Below, one piece after another: positions 48,278 to 57,934 of a stretch of 64,000 nt of DNA; position 1 is the stretch's first letter, and each line of letters begins with the position of its first letter. The stretch spans positions 26,782 to 90,781 of the forward strand of contig JBEKEK010000008.1 in the NCBI GenBank assembly GCA_050013875.1. The letters run 5' to 3'. The notes under the pieces were generated by a model, which was given only the letters and a program-made list of their open reading frames with translations, made no database searches and was not told the origin of the DNA. The DNA comes from Trebonia sp050013875. Lineage in GTDB: Bacteria > Actinomycetota > Actinomycetes > Streptosporangiales > Streptosporangiaceae. Both the position numbers and the translations under genes were made by a program.

Positions 48278-51244
48278 GTGACTGCCGACGACGGACGGCC
48301 GTTGCGGGTGGCCGTGCTCGGCCCGGTGCGCGCCTGGCGGGGAGAGGCGGAACTGGAGCTCGGCGCGTCGCAGCGGCGGGCGGTGCTCGGGCTCCTCGCG
48401 GTGCGGGCGAACCAGGTGGTGCCGCGCGACGAGCTCATCGACGGGCTCTGGGGCGAGGAGCTGCCCGCCAGTGCGGTGAACGCGCTGCATGTGCACGTTT
48501 CCCGGCTGCGGGCCACGCTCGAGCCGCAGCGGGCGCACCGGGCGCCGAGCCGGGTGCTGCTCGCCGCCGGCACCGGGTACCAACTGCGGCTGGCACCAGG
48601 CCAGCTTGACGCGGAAACGTTCGCCGATTTGCTCGCGCAGGCCGGGGAAGCGCGCGCGAAGGGCGACCTGACCACGGCCGGCGCCCGTTTCGATGCCGCG
48701 CTGCGGCTCTGGCAGGGCGCGGCGCTGGCCGGCATCCCCGGCCCGTCCGCGCAGATCGTCCGGGCCGGACTCGGCGAGCAACGGCTGACCGCGATCGAGG
48801 AGCGCATTGAGGTGATCCTCGCCCTCGGCCGCCACGCCGAGGCGGCACAGCAGCTGATGGCGCTGGTGCGGGAACATCCGCTCCGGGAGCGGTTCGCCGG
48901 CCAGCTGATGCTGGCGCTGTACCGGTCCGGGCGGCAGGCCGAGGCGCTGAACGCGTTCGCCGACGCCCGCCGGGTCCTCGTCGGCGAGCTTGGCATCGAG
49001 CCCGGTCCGCAGCTGCGGACGCTGCACGCGCGGATCCTGGCGGCCGACCCCGGCCTGGAGGCCCCGCTGACGGCGTCCGCCGTGAGACTGGCGCCGGCGA
49101 CCCCCGCCAGGCCAACGCCCGCCCAGCTGCCGGCCGACGTGGCCGCGTTCACCGGGCGGTCAGACGAGCTGGCCGCGCTCGACCTGCTGCTGACCGGGCC
49201 GGCTGGGACGGCGGACGCGGCCGGTTCTGGAGGCGCGATCTTCGTCGTGTCGGGCACCGCCGGGGTCGGCAAGACCGCGCTCGCGGTGCGCTGGTCCCGC
49301 CGCGCCGCGGGTGCCTTCCCCGACGGTCAGCTCTACGTCAACCTGCGTGGCTACGATCCCGGCCAGCCGGTGCCGCCCGGTGACGCGCTGGCCGGGTTCC
49401 TGCGGGCGCTCGGCCTGGCCGGGCAGGACATACCGCAGGAAACTGACGAACGCGCCGCCGCCTACCGCAGTCTCCTTGACGGCCGCCGGGTGCTTGTGGT
49501 GCTCGACAACGCCGTCAGCGTGGAACAGGTCAGGCCGCTGCTGCCCGGCTGCCCGTCCTGCCTGGTCGTGGTGACCAGCCGCGACTCACTGGCCGGGCTG
49601 GTCGCGCGGCACGGCGCTGGCCGGCTCGATCTCGACATGCTGCCGCTGCCGGACGCGCTTGGGCTGCTGCGGACGCTGATCGGCGGCCGGGTCGACGCCG
49701 AGCCGGAAGCGGCGGCCGCCCTCGCCAAACAGTGCGCACGGCTGCCGCTGGCGCTGCGGGTGGCGGCCGAACTGGCCGCCGCGAGCCCCGGCAGCCGCCT
49801 CGCCGGGCTGGCGGGTGAGCTGGCCAGCGAGCAGCGCCGGCTTGACCTGCTCGACGCGGGCGGCGATGAGCGGACCGCGGTCCGCGGCGTGTTCTCCTGG
49901 TCCTACCGGCATCTGCCGGCCGGTGCGGCCCGGGCGTTCCGGCTGCTTGGCCTGCACCCGGGCCCCGATTTGGACGCCTACGCGCTCGCCGCGCTGACCG
50001 GCGCGTCCGCCACCGAGGCGGGCGACATCCTCGCCCTGCTGGCCCGCGCGCACCTGGTTCACCCGGCCGGCGCCGGCCGGTACGGCATGCACGACCTGCT
50101 GCGCGCCTACGCCAGCCACCTCACCGACGCCGAGGACGGCACCGGGGCAAGCCCCGAAGACGCAGACACCGCCCGGGCGCGCGCGACGGCCGGCCTGTTC
50201 GACTACTACCTCGCCGCCGCCGCCAGCGCGATGGACGCCCTCGTCCCGGCCGAACGGCATTACCGGCCCCGCATCCGGCCGGCCGCCGCCGGGCTGGCCA
50301 TGCCCGCGCTGACCACCCCCGCGCAGGGACGAGCCTGGCTCGACGCCGAGCGGGCCATCCTCGTCGCCATCGCCGCCCAGGGCTCGCCCGGCCAGGTCAC
50401 CCGGCTCGCCGCCACCCTGTTCCGCTATCTCGAAACCGGCGGCCATTACACCGATGCCATGACCATCCACGGCCACGCCAGGGACGCCGCCCGGCTGCTT
50501 GGCGACCGGGCGGCGGAAGCCACCGCGTCCACCAACCTCGGCATCATCTGCTGGCGGCAGGGCCGCTACCCGCAGGCGATCGACTACCACCAGCAGGCGC
50601 GGGCGGCGTCGGTGGAGATCGGCGACAAGGCCGGCCAGGCCATCGCGGAGGCCAACCTTGGCGTCGTCTACGAACGGCAGGGCCGTTTCTGGCAGGCCGC
50701 GGAGAGCCACCGGCTTGGCCTGGCCTTGTTCCGGGAGACCGGCGATCAAACCGGCGAGGCCCGCGCGCTCGCCAACCTCGGCTCGGTCGCCGCGCGGCAG
50801 GACCACTGCGACGAGGCCGTCGCCTGCTATCAGCAGGCCCTCACCCTGCTCAGGCAGACCGGCGACCGGGCCGGCGAGGCCAGCGCGCTGCCCGACCTGG
50901 GCGTCGCCTACCAGCGGCTCGGCCGCTACGAGCAAGCCGCCGACTGCTACCAGCAGGCGCTGGCCCTGTTCAGGGAGACCGGCGACCGTATCGGCGAGGC
51001 CGAGGCGCGCAACGGCGTCGCCGAGGTCCTGCTCGCCACCGGCCGCCCGGACGAGGCCCGCGCCGAGCACGCCGCCGCGCTTGCCCTGGCCGAGCGGATT
51101 GGCGACACCTACGAGCAGGCCCGCGCGCACAACGGTCTCAGCGCCGCGCTGCGCGCGGTCGGCGACACCGGGCGGGCGGACCAGCATCAGCGCCGCGCCC
51201 TTGAGCTGTATCCGGAACCGCTGGGCGACCTGCTGAGGCTCTGA
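48278..51244 (+). CDS. SARP/AfsR-family regulator with NB-ARC and TPR domains
   Basis: 988 aa from the GTG at 48278 (AGGTGAG upstream; GTG 48269 is an alternative). Domains: an OmpR-like winged helix (LRVAVLGPVRAWRGEAELEL; about 1-95), BTAD (about 100-245, with LDAETFADLLAQAGEA and ALYRSGRQAEALNAF), an NB-ARC ATPase with P-loop GTAGVGKTAL and DD-type Walker B near VLVVLDNAV (about 310-600), and about seven TPR units (GDRAGEASALPDLGVAYQ) to the end. Proteins of this type, such as AfsR, activate secondary-metabolite genes. No biosynthetic cluster sits in the window; the divergent small-protein operon is the nearest possible target. Confidence 0.92.
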   Translation: MTADDGRPLRVAVLGPVRAWRGEAELELGASQRRAVLGLLAVRANQVVPRDELIDGLWGEELPASAVNALHVHVSRLRATLEPQRAHRAPSRVLLAAGTGYQLRLAPGQLDAETFADLLAQAGEARAKGDLTTAGARFDAALRLWQGAALAGIPGPSAQIVRAGLGEQRLTAIEERIEVILALGRHAEAAQQLMALVREHPLRERFAGQLMLALYRSGRQAEALNAFADARRVLVGELGIEPGPQLRTLHARILAADPGLEAPLTASAVRLAPATPARPTPAQLPADVAAFTGRSDELAALDLLLTGPAGTADAAGSGGAIFVVSGTAGVGKTALAVRWSRRAAGAFPDGQLYVNLRGYDPGQPVPPGDALAGFLRALGLAGQDIPQETDERAAAYRSLLDGRRVLVVLDNAVSVEQVRPLLPGCPSCLVVVTSRDSLAGLVARHGAGRLDLDMLPLPDALGLLRTLIGGRVDAEPEAAAALAKQCARLPLALRVAAELAAASPGSRLAGLAGELASEQRRLDLLDAGGDERTAVRGVFSWSYRHLPAGAARAFRLLGLHPGPDLDAYALAALTGASATEAGDILALLARAHLVHPAGAGRYGMHDLLRAYASHLTDAEDGTGASPEDADTARARATAGLFDYYLAAAASAMDALVPAERHYRPRIRPAAAGLAMPALTTPAQGRAWLDAERAILVAIAAQGSPGQVTRLAATLFRYLETGGHYTDAMTIHGHARDAARLLGDRAAEATASTNLGIICWRQGRYPQAIDYHQQARAASVEIGDKAGQAIAEANLGVVYERQGRFWQAAESHRLGLALFRETGDQTGEARALANLGSVAARQDHCDEAVACYQQALTLLRQTGDRAGEASALPDLGVAYQRLGRYEQAADCYQQALALFRETGDRIGEAEARNGVAEVLLATGRPDEARAEHAAALALAERIGDTYEQARAHNGLSAALRAVGDTGRADQHQRRALELYPEPLGDLLRL

Positions 51245-51285
51245 CACAAGCGCCGCGGGCGTCCGCGAAAATCGGGCAAAGCCCT

Positions 51286-51798
51286 TTAGCGGCCGCGGGT
51301 GTCCAGGTCGCCGGAGAGCGCGCGGATCACCCGGAGCTGGGCGGTGATCTCGGCCGCCTGCTGGTCGCTCAGGTCCGGCAGGCCGAACGCGGCCTGGTTC
51401 AGCGCCGTGGTGGCCTCATCGGCCAGCGCGCGTCCCTCGTCGGTGATGGTGGCAAGCACGACCCGGCGGTCGGCGGGGGAGAGCTGCCGCTGGACGAGGC
51501 CGCGTATTTCCAGCTTCCTGATCGCGTTGGTCACCGAGGCGGGGTGCACCATGAGGCGCTCGCCCATCTTGCCCATCGGCAGCGAGCCCCGCCGGGAGAA
51601 GGCGAGCAGGCGCAGTGCCTCGTAGGCGGCGAAGGTCAGGCCGTACGGCTTGAGCGTGTCCTCGACCCGGCTGAGCAGCAGCTGCTGGACGCGCATAACG
51701 GTGGTAACGGCGGCCATGTGCTCGGCGGCATCTGGCCAGCGGGCACTCCACTGACGGTGCGCCTCGGCAATCGGGTCAAACGGCTCTCGTGCGGCCAT
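51286..51798 (-). CDS. MarR-family transcriptional regulator
   Basis: 170 aa. A MarR winged helix: GLTFAAYEALRLLAFSRRGSLPMGKMGERLMVHPASVTNAIRKLEIRGLVQRQLSPADRRVVLATITDEGR, flanked by dimerisation helices. It is divergent from icmF with about 100 nt between, including the AT-rich stretch about 51,853-51,885 that could hold its operator. It probably responds to an acyl-CoA or aromatic acid and controls icmF; the ligand is inference. Confidence 0.92.
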   Translation of the reverse strand: MAAREPFDPIAEAHRQWSARWPDAAEHMAAVTTVMRVQQLLLSRVEDTLKPYGLTFAAYEALRLLAFSRRGSLPMGKMGERLMVHPASVTNAIRKLEIRGLVQRQLSPADRRVVLATITDEGRALADEATTALNQAAFGLPDLSDQQAAEITAQLRVIRALSGDLDTRGR

Positions 51799-51900
51799 GC
51801 GGTAACCGTACGCGCTCGGACCGGGTGACGGCGGACTTGACTACAGCCGGATTTTATTTTAATGTCCAAATATTGATCGTCCAAGGGATTGAGGGGTCTC

Positions 51901-54900
51901 GTGACAGCTCCGTCCAGTAATGCCCGGAATGCTCCGGCCGGCAACGGCCTGTACACGCCAGTCCATCCGGTACGGTTCGTGACCGCGGCCGCGCTGTTCG
52001 ACGGCCATGACGCGGCGATCAACATCATGCGGCGGATTTTGCAGGTCCAGGGGGCCGAGGTGGTCCATCTGGGTCACGACCGCTCCGTCGCCTCGGTGGT
52101 CGACGCGGTGCTCGAGGAGGACGCCCAGGGCGTGGCGATCAGCTCCTACCAGGGCGGCCACGTCGAGTACTTCGAGTTCCTGGCCGAGTCGCTCGCGCAA
52201 GCGGGCGCGGGCCACGTCAAGATCTACGGTGGTGGCGGCGGCGTCATCGTGCCCGAGGAGATCGCCCGCCTGACCAAGGCCGGGGTGCGGATCTTCTCAC
52301 CGGAAGACGGCCAGCGCCTCGGCCTCCCCGGGATGATCAACGAGCTGATCAGGGACTGCGACACCGACCTGGCCAGCCAGCGGCCGCGGCTCGAGGCGGT
52401 GCTCGCGGGCGAGCGCCGCGCCCTCGCCCGCGCCATCACCTGCCTGCAGGCCGGCCGGCTGCGGGATGACGCCGACTTCGGGGCGCTGGCGGCCGCGGCC
52501 GCCGCCCGCCGCGTCCCGGTCCTTGGCATCACCGGCACCGGCGGCTCCGGCAAGTCCTCGCTCACCGACGAGCTGGTCCGCAGGCTCCGCAGCGACCAGC
52601 ACGACAAGCTCCGGGTCGCGGTGCTCGCGGTCGACCCGACCAGGCGGCGCGGCGGCGGTGCGCTGCTTGGGGACCGGATCCGGATGAACGCACTCGACGG
52701 CGACCACGTCTTCTTCCGCTCGCTGGCCACGCGGGGCGCCCGCGAGCTGCCGGACAATATCGGGGACATCGTCACCGCGTGCCAGGCGGCCGGCTACGAC
52801 CTGGTGATCCTGGAAACCCCCGGCATCGGCCAGGGCGACGCCGGGGTGACCGGGCTTGCGGACGTGTCGCTGTACGTGATGACGCCGGAGTTCGGCGCCG
52901 CCTCCCAGCTGGAGAAGATCGACATGCTCGACTTCGCCGACGTGGTGGCGATCAACAAGTTCGAGCGGCGCGGTGCCGCCGACGCGCTGCGCGCCGTCTC
53001 CCGCCAGCTCGTCCGCAACCGGGAGGTGTTCGGCGCCGGGCCGGAGGACATGCCGGTCTTCGGCACCAGCGCGGCGACCTTCAACGACAACGGCGTCACC
53101 GCTCTCTACCAGCACCTGGCCGGCCTGCTTGCCGAGCTGGGCCTGCCGTTGACGGCGGGCGTGCTGCCCCCCGCCATCGGCCGGGTCTCGACCGACGCCG
53201 CGCCGGTCATCCCGGCCGCCAAGACGGCCTACCTGGCCGAGGTCGCCGCCACCGTCCGCGGCTACCACGAGCAGACAGAAAAGCAGGCCGCGGCGGTGCG
53301 GCGGCTGCAGCGGCTCGCCGCCGTCCGGGCTGAGCTTTCCGGTGACAGTGAACGTACGGTGGCGGATCTGGAAGCGCAGGCCTCTGACGACGTCACGGGG
53401 GACAGCGCCGCCCTGATCGAGACCTGGCCGGCCGTGGTGGAATCGTATTCGGGCGACGAACAGGTTGTCAGGGTCCGCGACCGCGAGCTGCGCACGGCGC
53501 TCACCAGGGAGTCGCTGTCGGGCAGCAAGATCCCGCGGGTGGCGCTGCCGCGCTACGCCGACCACGGTGAACTCCTCCGCTTCCTGCGCAAGGAGAATCT
53601 CCCTGGCTACTTCCCCTTCACCGCCGGCGTGTTCCCGTTCAAGCGGGAGGGCGAGGACCCGGCCCGGATGTTCGCCGGCGAGGGCGACCCGTTCCGCACC
53701 AACCGGCGGTTCAAGCTGCTGTCCGAGGGCAGCCCGGCGACCAGGCTGTCCACCGCGTTCGACTCCGTCACCCTCTACGGCCGCGACCCGGGGGAGAGCC
53801 CCGACGTCTACGGCAAGGTCGGCACCTCCGGCGTCTCGATCGCGACGCTGGAGGACATGAAGGCCCTCTACGACGGTTTCGACCTGTCCTCGCCCACCAC
53901 CTCGGTGTCGATGACGATCAACGGCCCCGCCCCGACGATCCTCGCCTACTTCCTGAACACCGCCATCGACCAGGGCATAGACGCCTTCGCGGCGCAGCAG
54001 GGCCGCGCGCCGGACGAGACCGAGGCGGCCGCCATCCGGGAGCGGGTGCTTGCCAACGTGCGCGGCACCGTGCAGGCCGACATCCTCAAGGAGGACCAGG
54101 GCCAGAACACCTGCATCTTCTCCACCGAGTTCAGCTTGCGGATGATGGCCGACATCCAGGAATGGTTCATCGAGAACAAGGTCCGCAACTTCTACTCGGT
54201 GTCCATCTCCGGCTACCACATCGCCGAGGCCGGGGCCAACCCGATCAGCCAGCTGGCCTTCACCCTGGCCAACGGGTTCACCTACGTCGAGTCCTACCTC
54301 GCCCGGGGCATGTCGATCGATGACTTCGCGCCGAACCTGTCGTTCTTCTTCTCCAACGGCATGGACCCCGAGTACACCGTGATCGGCCGGGTCGCCCGGC
54401 GGATCTGGGCGGTCGCCATGCGCGACCGGTACGGTGCGAACGAGCGGTCGCAGAAGCTCAAATACCACGTGCAGACCTCCGGCCGGTCGCTGCACGCCCA
54501 GGAGATGTCCTTCAACGACATCCGCACCACGCTCCAGGCGCTCTGCGCGATCTACGACAACTGCAACAGCCTGCACACCAACGCCTACGACGAGGCGGTC
54601 ACGACGCCGGGCGAGGAATCGGTCAGGCGCGCGCTTGCCATCCAGATGATCATCGGCAAGGAATGGGGCCTGGCGGTCAACGAGAACCCGCTGCAGGGCT
54701 CGTTCATCGTCGATGAGCTGACCGACCTGGTGGAAGAGGCGGTGCTGGCCGAGTTCGAGGCGCTCAGCGCCCGCGGCGGTGTGCTCGGCGCGATGGAGAC
54801 CGGCTACCAGCGGGGCAAGATCCAGGACGAGTCGATGCTCTACGAGCAGCGCAAGCACGACGGCACGCTGCCGATCATCGGCGTCAACACCTTCCGCAAC

Positions 54901-55164
54901 CCCCGCGGCGAAGACCCGGCGACCGGCCCCACGGTGCTCGCCCGCGCGACCGAGGAAGAGAAGAAGTCCCAGCTCAGCCGGGTCCGCGACTTCCAGCAGG
55001 GGCACCAGGAGGAGGCGCACGCGGCGATGACCGCGCTGCAGAAGGCGGCCCGGGCGGGCGACAACGTGTTCGCCGTCTTGATGGACGCCGCCCGCGTCTG
55101 CAGCCTGCAGCAGATCACCGAGGCGTTCTTCGAGGTCGGCGGCCAGTACCGTCGCAATGTCTGA
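51901..55164 (+). CDS. icmF: Fused isobutyryl-CoA mutase
   Basis: 1087 aa from the GTG at 51901. Order of parts: a B12-binding domain (DGHDAAINIMRRILQ with H36 and GGHVEYFEF), a G-protein chaperone (P-loop GITGTGGSGKSS at about 209-220) and the mutase barrel (STAFDSVTLYG, YGKVGTSGVSIATLEDMKALYDGF, TEFSLRMMADIQEWF, SISGYHIAEAGANPISQLAFTLANG). The order and the residues Phe in STAFDS and Gln in PISQLAF are those of IcmF rather than methylmalonyl-CoA mutase. It interconverts isobutyryl- and butyryl-CoA using adenosylcobalamin, linking valine and fatty-acid metabolism, with built-in GTPase quality control. The next gene overlaps by 8 nt. Confidence 0.94.
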   Translation: MTAPSSNARNAPAGNGLYTPVHPVRFVTAAALFDGHDAAINIMRRILQVQGAEVVHLGHDRSVASVVDAVLEEDAQGVAISSYQGGHVEYFEFLAESLAQAGAGHVKIYGGGGGVIVPEEIARLTKAGVRIFSPEDGQRLGLPGMINELIRDCDTDLASQRPRLEAVLAGERRALARAITCLQAGRLRDDADFGALAAAAAARRVPVLGITGTGGSGKSSLTDELVRRLRSDQHDKLRVAVLAVDPTRRRGGGALLGDRIRMNALDGDHVFFRSLATRGARELPDNIGDIVTACQAAGYDLVILETPGIGQGDAGVTGLADVSLYVMTPEFGAASQLEKIDMLDFADVVAINKFERRGAADALRAVSRQLVRNREVFGAGPEDMPVFGTSAATFNDNGVTALYQHLAGLLAELGLPLTAGVLPPAIGRVSTDAAPVIPAAKTAYLAEVAATVRGYHEQTEKQAAAVRRLQRLAAVRAELSGDSERTVADLEAQASDDVTGDSAALIETWPAVVESYSGDEQVVRVRDRELRTALTRESLSGSKIPRVALPRYADHGELLRFLRKENLPGYFPFTAGVFPFKREGEDPARMFAGEGDPFRTNRRFKLLSEGSPATRLSTAFDSVTLYGRDPGESPDVYGKVGTSGVSIATLEDMKALYDGFDLSSPTTSVSMTINGPAPTILAYFLNTAIDQGIDAFAAQQGRAPDETEAAAIRERVLANVRGTVQADILKEDQGQNTCIFSTEFSLRMMADIQEWFIENKVRNFYSVSISGYHIAEAGANPISQLAFTLANGFTYVESYLARGMSIDDFAPNLSFFFSNGMDPEYTVIGRVARRIWAVAMRDRYGANERSQKLKYHVQTSGRSLHAQEMSFNDIRTTLQALCAIYDNCNSLHTNAYDEAVTTPGEESVRRALAIQMIIGKEWGLAVNENPLQGSFIVDELTDLVEEAVLAEFEALSARGGVLGAMETGYQRGKIQDESMLYEQRKHDGTLPIIGVNTFRNPRGEDPATGPTVLARATEEEKKSQLSRVRDFQQGHQEEAHAAMTALQKAARAGDNVFAVLMDAARVCSLQQITEAFFEVGGQYRRNV

Positions 55165-55942
55165 CCAGACAGCGCGGCCCCACGACGACCTCGGCTACCC
55201 GGTCCCGGCGGAGCACCCCGCCCGCCGGGTGGTGTCGCTGGTCCCATCGCTGACCGAGTCGGTGGCGGTCACCCGCCCTGACGCGCTGGTGGGCGCCACC
55301 ATCTGGTGCACTCATCCCGGTGACTTGGACGTGCCGCGGGTGCGCGGGACCAAGAACCCCGACCTGGCCGCTATCGCCGCGCTCAAGCCCGACATCGTCG
55401 TGGCCAACCAGGAGGAGAACCGCCGCATCGATGTCGAGCGGCTCCGCGCCGCGGGTATCCCGGTCTGGGTGACCGTGATCCGGACCCTGGACGAGGCGAT
55501 CGCCTCACTGCGCCGGATGTTCGCCGAAGCGCTCGGCTGGCCGGAACCCCCGTGGCTCGACGAGGCCGAGCGGTGCTGGCGCCACCCGGCCCCGGGACCG
55601 CGCGTCCGGGCGGCCATCCCGATCTGGCGCGACCCGTGGATGGTGGTCGGCTCGGCCACCTTCACCGGCGACCTCGCCGCCCGCCTCGGCCTGGACAACG
55701 TCTACGCCGACCACCCCGAGCGCTACCCGCACGTCACCCTGGCCGACCTGGCTGCCCGCGCGCCCGACCTCATCGTCCTGCCCGACGAGCCCTACCCGTT
55801 CACCGCGACCGACGGCCCCGGGATGTTCCCTGAGCAGCGGGTGGCCCTGGTGGAGGGCCGCGGCCTCACCTGGTACGGCCCCTCCCTGGTCACCGCCCGC
55901 GCCCAGCTAGCCGAGCAGCTCGGCCAAGCCAGCGCAATGTAA
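55157..55942 (+). CDS. Cytosolic BtuF-like (helical-backbone metal receptor) protein
   Basis: 261 aa, resembling cobalamin/iron-siderophore periplasmic binding proteins: RRVVSLVPSLTESVAV, GATIWCTHPGDLDVPRVRGTKNPDLAAIAALKPDIVVANQEENR, and RVRAAIPIWRDPWMVVGSATFTGDLAARLGLDN. There is no signal peptide or lipobox, so it stays inside the cell. It begins within the end of icmF (8-nt overlap), so it is co-translated with a B12 enzyme. It may hold or deliver a corrinoid, but this is inference. Confidence 0.88.
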   Translation: MSDQTARPHDDLGYPVPAEHPARRVVSLVPSLTESVAVTRPDALVGATIWCTHPGDLDVPRVRGTKNPDLAAIAALKPDIVVANQEENRRIDVERLRAAGIPVWVTVIRTLDEAIASLRRMFAEALGWPEPPWLDEAERCWRHPAPGPRVRAAIPIWRDPWMVVGSATFTGDLAARLGLDNVYADHPERYPHVTLADLAARAPDLIVLPDEPYPFTATDGPGMFPEQRVALVEGRGLTWYGPSLVTARAQLAEQLGQASAM

Positions 55943-55988
55943 CGTCGGGCCGGAACGGGTATGAAATATAGACGTCGAGAAAGATGAT

Positions 55989-56024
55989 GGATCGTTGTGT
56001 ACACGCGGATGTACATAACGATCC
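55989..56024. promoter_or_regulatory. Inverted repeat (copy 2 of the 38-bp element)
   Basis: GGATCGTTGTGTACA and TGTACATAACGATCC with loop CGCGGA, matching copy 1 at 42230 with one arm mismatch. It lies 53 nt upstream of the monooxygenase start, squarely in promoter position. Two such elements in one window imply a regulon. Confidence 0.82.
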
Positions 56025-56076
56025 GCGATGTCCGTGTGGGCGGGCCGCGTCGGCTGACCCCGGAAGGAATTGCGTC

Positions 56077-57279
56077 ATGAGCACCACCGAAGCTGCCGCC
56101 ACGGCCGTCCCCACCTCCGATGAACTACTGGCCCGGATCCGCGAGCTCCAGCCGCTGATCGAGAAGAACGCCGCCCAGGGTGAGCAGGACCGGCGCGTCG
56201 TCGAGAAGTCGATCGAGGCGCTCACCGACGCCGGAGCCTTCAGGGTCGCGCAGCCGCGCCGGTACGGGGGCTACCAGGCCTCGGTGCGCACCATGCTCGA
56301 CGTGTCGGCCGCGGTCGCCGAGGCCGACGGCGGCACCGCCTGGGTGGTGGCGCTGTGCAACGTCTGCGCCTGGCTCACCGGCCTGTTCAGCGAGCAGGCC
56401 CAGGACGAGGTCTGGGGCGACAATCCCGACGCTAAGGTCTCCGGGGTGCTCACCCCGAACTGCGAGTCGATCAAGGTCGACGGCGGGTTCCGGGTCACCG
56501 GCCGCTGGTTCTACAACTCCGGCTCCTGGCATTCAAGCTGGGCGATCCTCGGCTTCCCGGTCGTCAACGCCGAGGGGCAGATGGTCGACCAGGGGCTCGC
56601 GCTCATCCCGTTCACCGACCTGGAGATCGAGGAGACCTGGTTCGTCGCCGGAATGAGCTCGACCGGCTCCAACTGCCTGATCGCGACCGACATCTTCGTG
56701 CCCGAGCACCGGATCATGTCGGGCCTGACGGCCCTGGAGGGGCAGTACCCGACCGAGCACACCGACGAGACGCTCTACCGCTCCGCGTTCATCCCGGTGC
56801 TCGCGCTGGTGCTGGCCGGCCCTCAACTGGGGATGGGCCGCAGGGCGCTTGAGCTGGTTACCAGGAAGGCGGACGCGAAGCCGATCTCCTACACCTTCTA
56901 CACCGCCCAGGCCGATTCAACGGCGTTCCAGCTGCAGCTCGCCCAGGCCGCCCTGATGATCGACACCGCCCACCTGCACGCCTACCGCGCCGCCGACGAC
57001 ATCGACCGGGCGGCCGAGGCCGGCGTCTACCCTGACCTGCTGCACCGCGCCCGGGTCCGGGCCGACACCGGCTGGGCGCTCGAGCACATCACCAAGGCCA
57101 TCGACACCCTGCTGTTCGCCCACGGCGCCGGAAGCTTCGCCCAGGTCAACCCGCTCCAGCGGATCTGGCGCGACTCAGCCGTGGCCGCCCGGCACGCGGT
57201 GGCGCTGCCCGTGGTCAACTACGAGATCTACGGTAAGGCCCTGCTCGGCCGCCCGGACCAGCCCACCGTCTTGATCTAG
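56077..57279 (+). CDS. Acyl-CoA-dehydrogenase-fold flavin monooxygenase
   Basis: 400 aa, ATG at 56077 with GGAAGGA upstream; the open frame to 55984 runs through the palindrome and is not coding. The fold is acyl-CoA dehydrogenase-like: FRVAQPRRYGGYQASVRTMLDVSAAVAEADGGTAWVVALCNV, VSGVLTPNCESIKVDGGFRVTGRWFYNSGSWHSSW and RIWRDSAVAARHAVALPVVNYEIYG. This is the HsaA/HpaB/two-component flavin monooxygenase branch, which uses reduced FMN or FAD from a separate reductase. It hydroxylates an aromatic ring or similar. No reductase gene is adjacent. It is probably controlled by the palindrome at 55989. Confidence 0.87.
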   Translation: MSTTEAAATAVPTSDELLARIRELQPLIEKNAAQGEQDRRVVEKSIEALTDAGAFRVAQPRRYGGYQASVRTMLDVSAAVAEADGGTAWVVALCNVCAWLTGLFSEQAQDEVWGDNPDAKVSGVLTPNCESIKVDGGFRVTGRWFYNSGSWHSSWAILGFPVVNAEGQMVDQGLALIPFTDLEIEETWFVAGMSSTGSNCLIATDIFVPEHRIMSGLTALEGQYPTEHTDETLYRSAFIPVLALVLAGPQLGMGRRALELVTRKADAKPISYTFYTAQADSTAFQLQLAQAALMIDTAHLHAYRAADDIDRAAEAGVYPDLLHRARVRADTGWALEHITKAIDTLLFAHGAGSFAQVNPLQRIWRDSAVAARHAVALPVVNYEIYGKALLGRPDQPTVLI

Positions 57280-57451
57280 CCACCGGAAATCAAGATGGAA
57301 AAGTCCATGGTGTTGACCAGCGATGACCTCCCTGCCGGGCACGCCCCGACATCTCTTTACCGCCGGCGCGATGAGTTCCGGTTGCACCGCCGGTATGTAC
57401 TGACGAGTTCGCCGGAACACCCCGGGCGAACCGATCACGAGGGAGAATCCG

Positions 57452-57862
57452 ATGTCAGACAGTCGTGCGGAAGACGAGGCCGCCATCCAGGCCGTACTGG
57501 TTGACTCCTACAAGGCGTGGGAGGCTGGCGACGCCGACGGCATGGTCGCCGATTACACCGCGGACGCGACCGCCATCATGACCGGCTCGCTCCGCGGCGG
57601 CCGTGACGTGATCCGCGAGAACATGGCCCTGGCCTTCGCGGGGCCACTCAAGGACAGCTCGACCTGCAACAAGCAGCTCAGCCTCCGCTTCGTCGGCCGG
57701 GACGCCGCGATCGCCGTCAGCGAATCCGGCATCCTGTTCCCCGGTGAGACCGAGGTCCCGGACACGCGCAAGGTGAACGCGACCTGGGTTTTCGAGAAGC
57801 GGGACGGCCAGTGGCTGATCGCCGCTTATCACAACAGCCCGGTGCTGGCGCCTGGGCAGTGA
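57452..57862 (+). CDS. SgcJ/EcaC-type (SnoaL-like) protein
   Basis: 136 aa, ATG with GAGGGAGAA upstream. NTF2-like fold: EAAIQAVLVDSYKAWEAGDADGMVADYTADATAIMTGSLRGGRDVIRENMA, ending NATWVFEKRDGQWLIAAYHNSP. This family comprises oxidoreductase/cyclase-like proteins of unknown substrate that often occur next to ECF sigma factors, as here (72 nt). It may sense or act on the ligand of the SnoaL tail of that sigma factor; inference. Confidence 0.9.
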   Translation: MSDSRAEDEAAIQAVLVDSYKAWEAGDADGMVADYTADATAIMTGSLRGGRDVIRENMALAFAGPLKDSSTCNKQLSLRFVGRDAAIAVSESGILFPGETEVPDTRKVNATWVFEKRDGQWLIAAYHNSPVLAPGQ

Positions 57863-57872
57863 ACCCTTCCCT

Positions 57873-57904
57873 GTAACCAGGTAACCAGGTAACCAGGTAA
57901 CCAG
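57873..57904 (+). repeat. Four 8-bp repeats GTAACCAG
   Basis: Perfect tandem copies at 57873, 57881, 57889 and 57897, just before the sigma-factor start. Each junction creates GGTNACC, a form seen in dyad operators. They may be a binding array or slippage. Confidence 0.9.
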
Positions 57905-57934
57905 CGGCGGTCTTGATAGGAGCAGGGAAGGGGC

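Noticed and set aside
49586..51247. 553-codon minus-strand open frame
   Set aside because: Antisense to the TPR region of the SARP regulator; codon-position bias favours the plus strand.
52297..55020. 907-codon minus-strand open frame
   Set aside because: Antisense to icmF, which is certain; composition is low-complexity.
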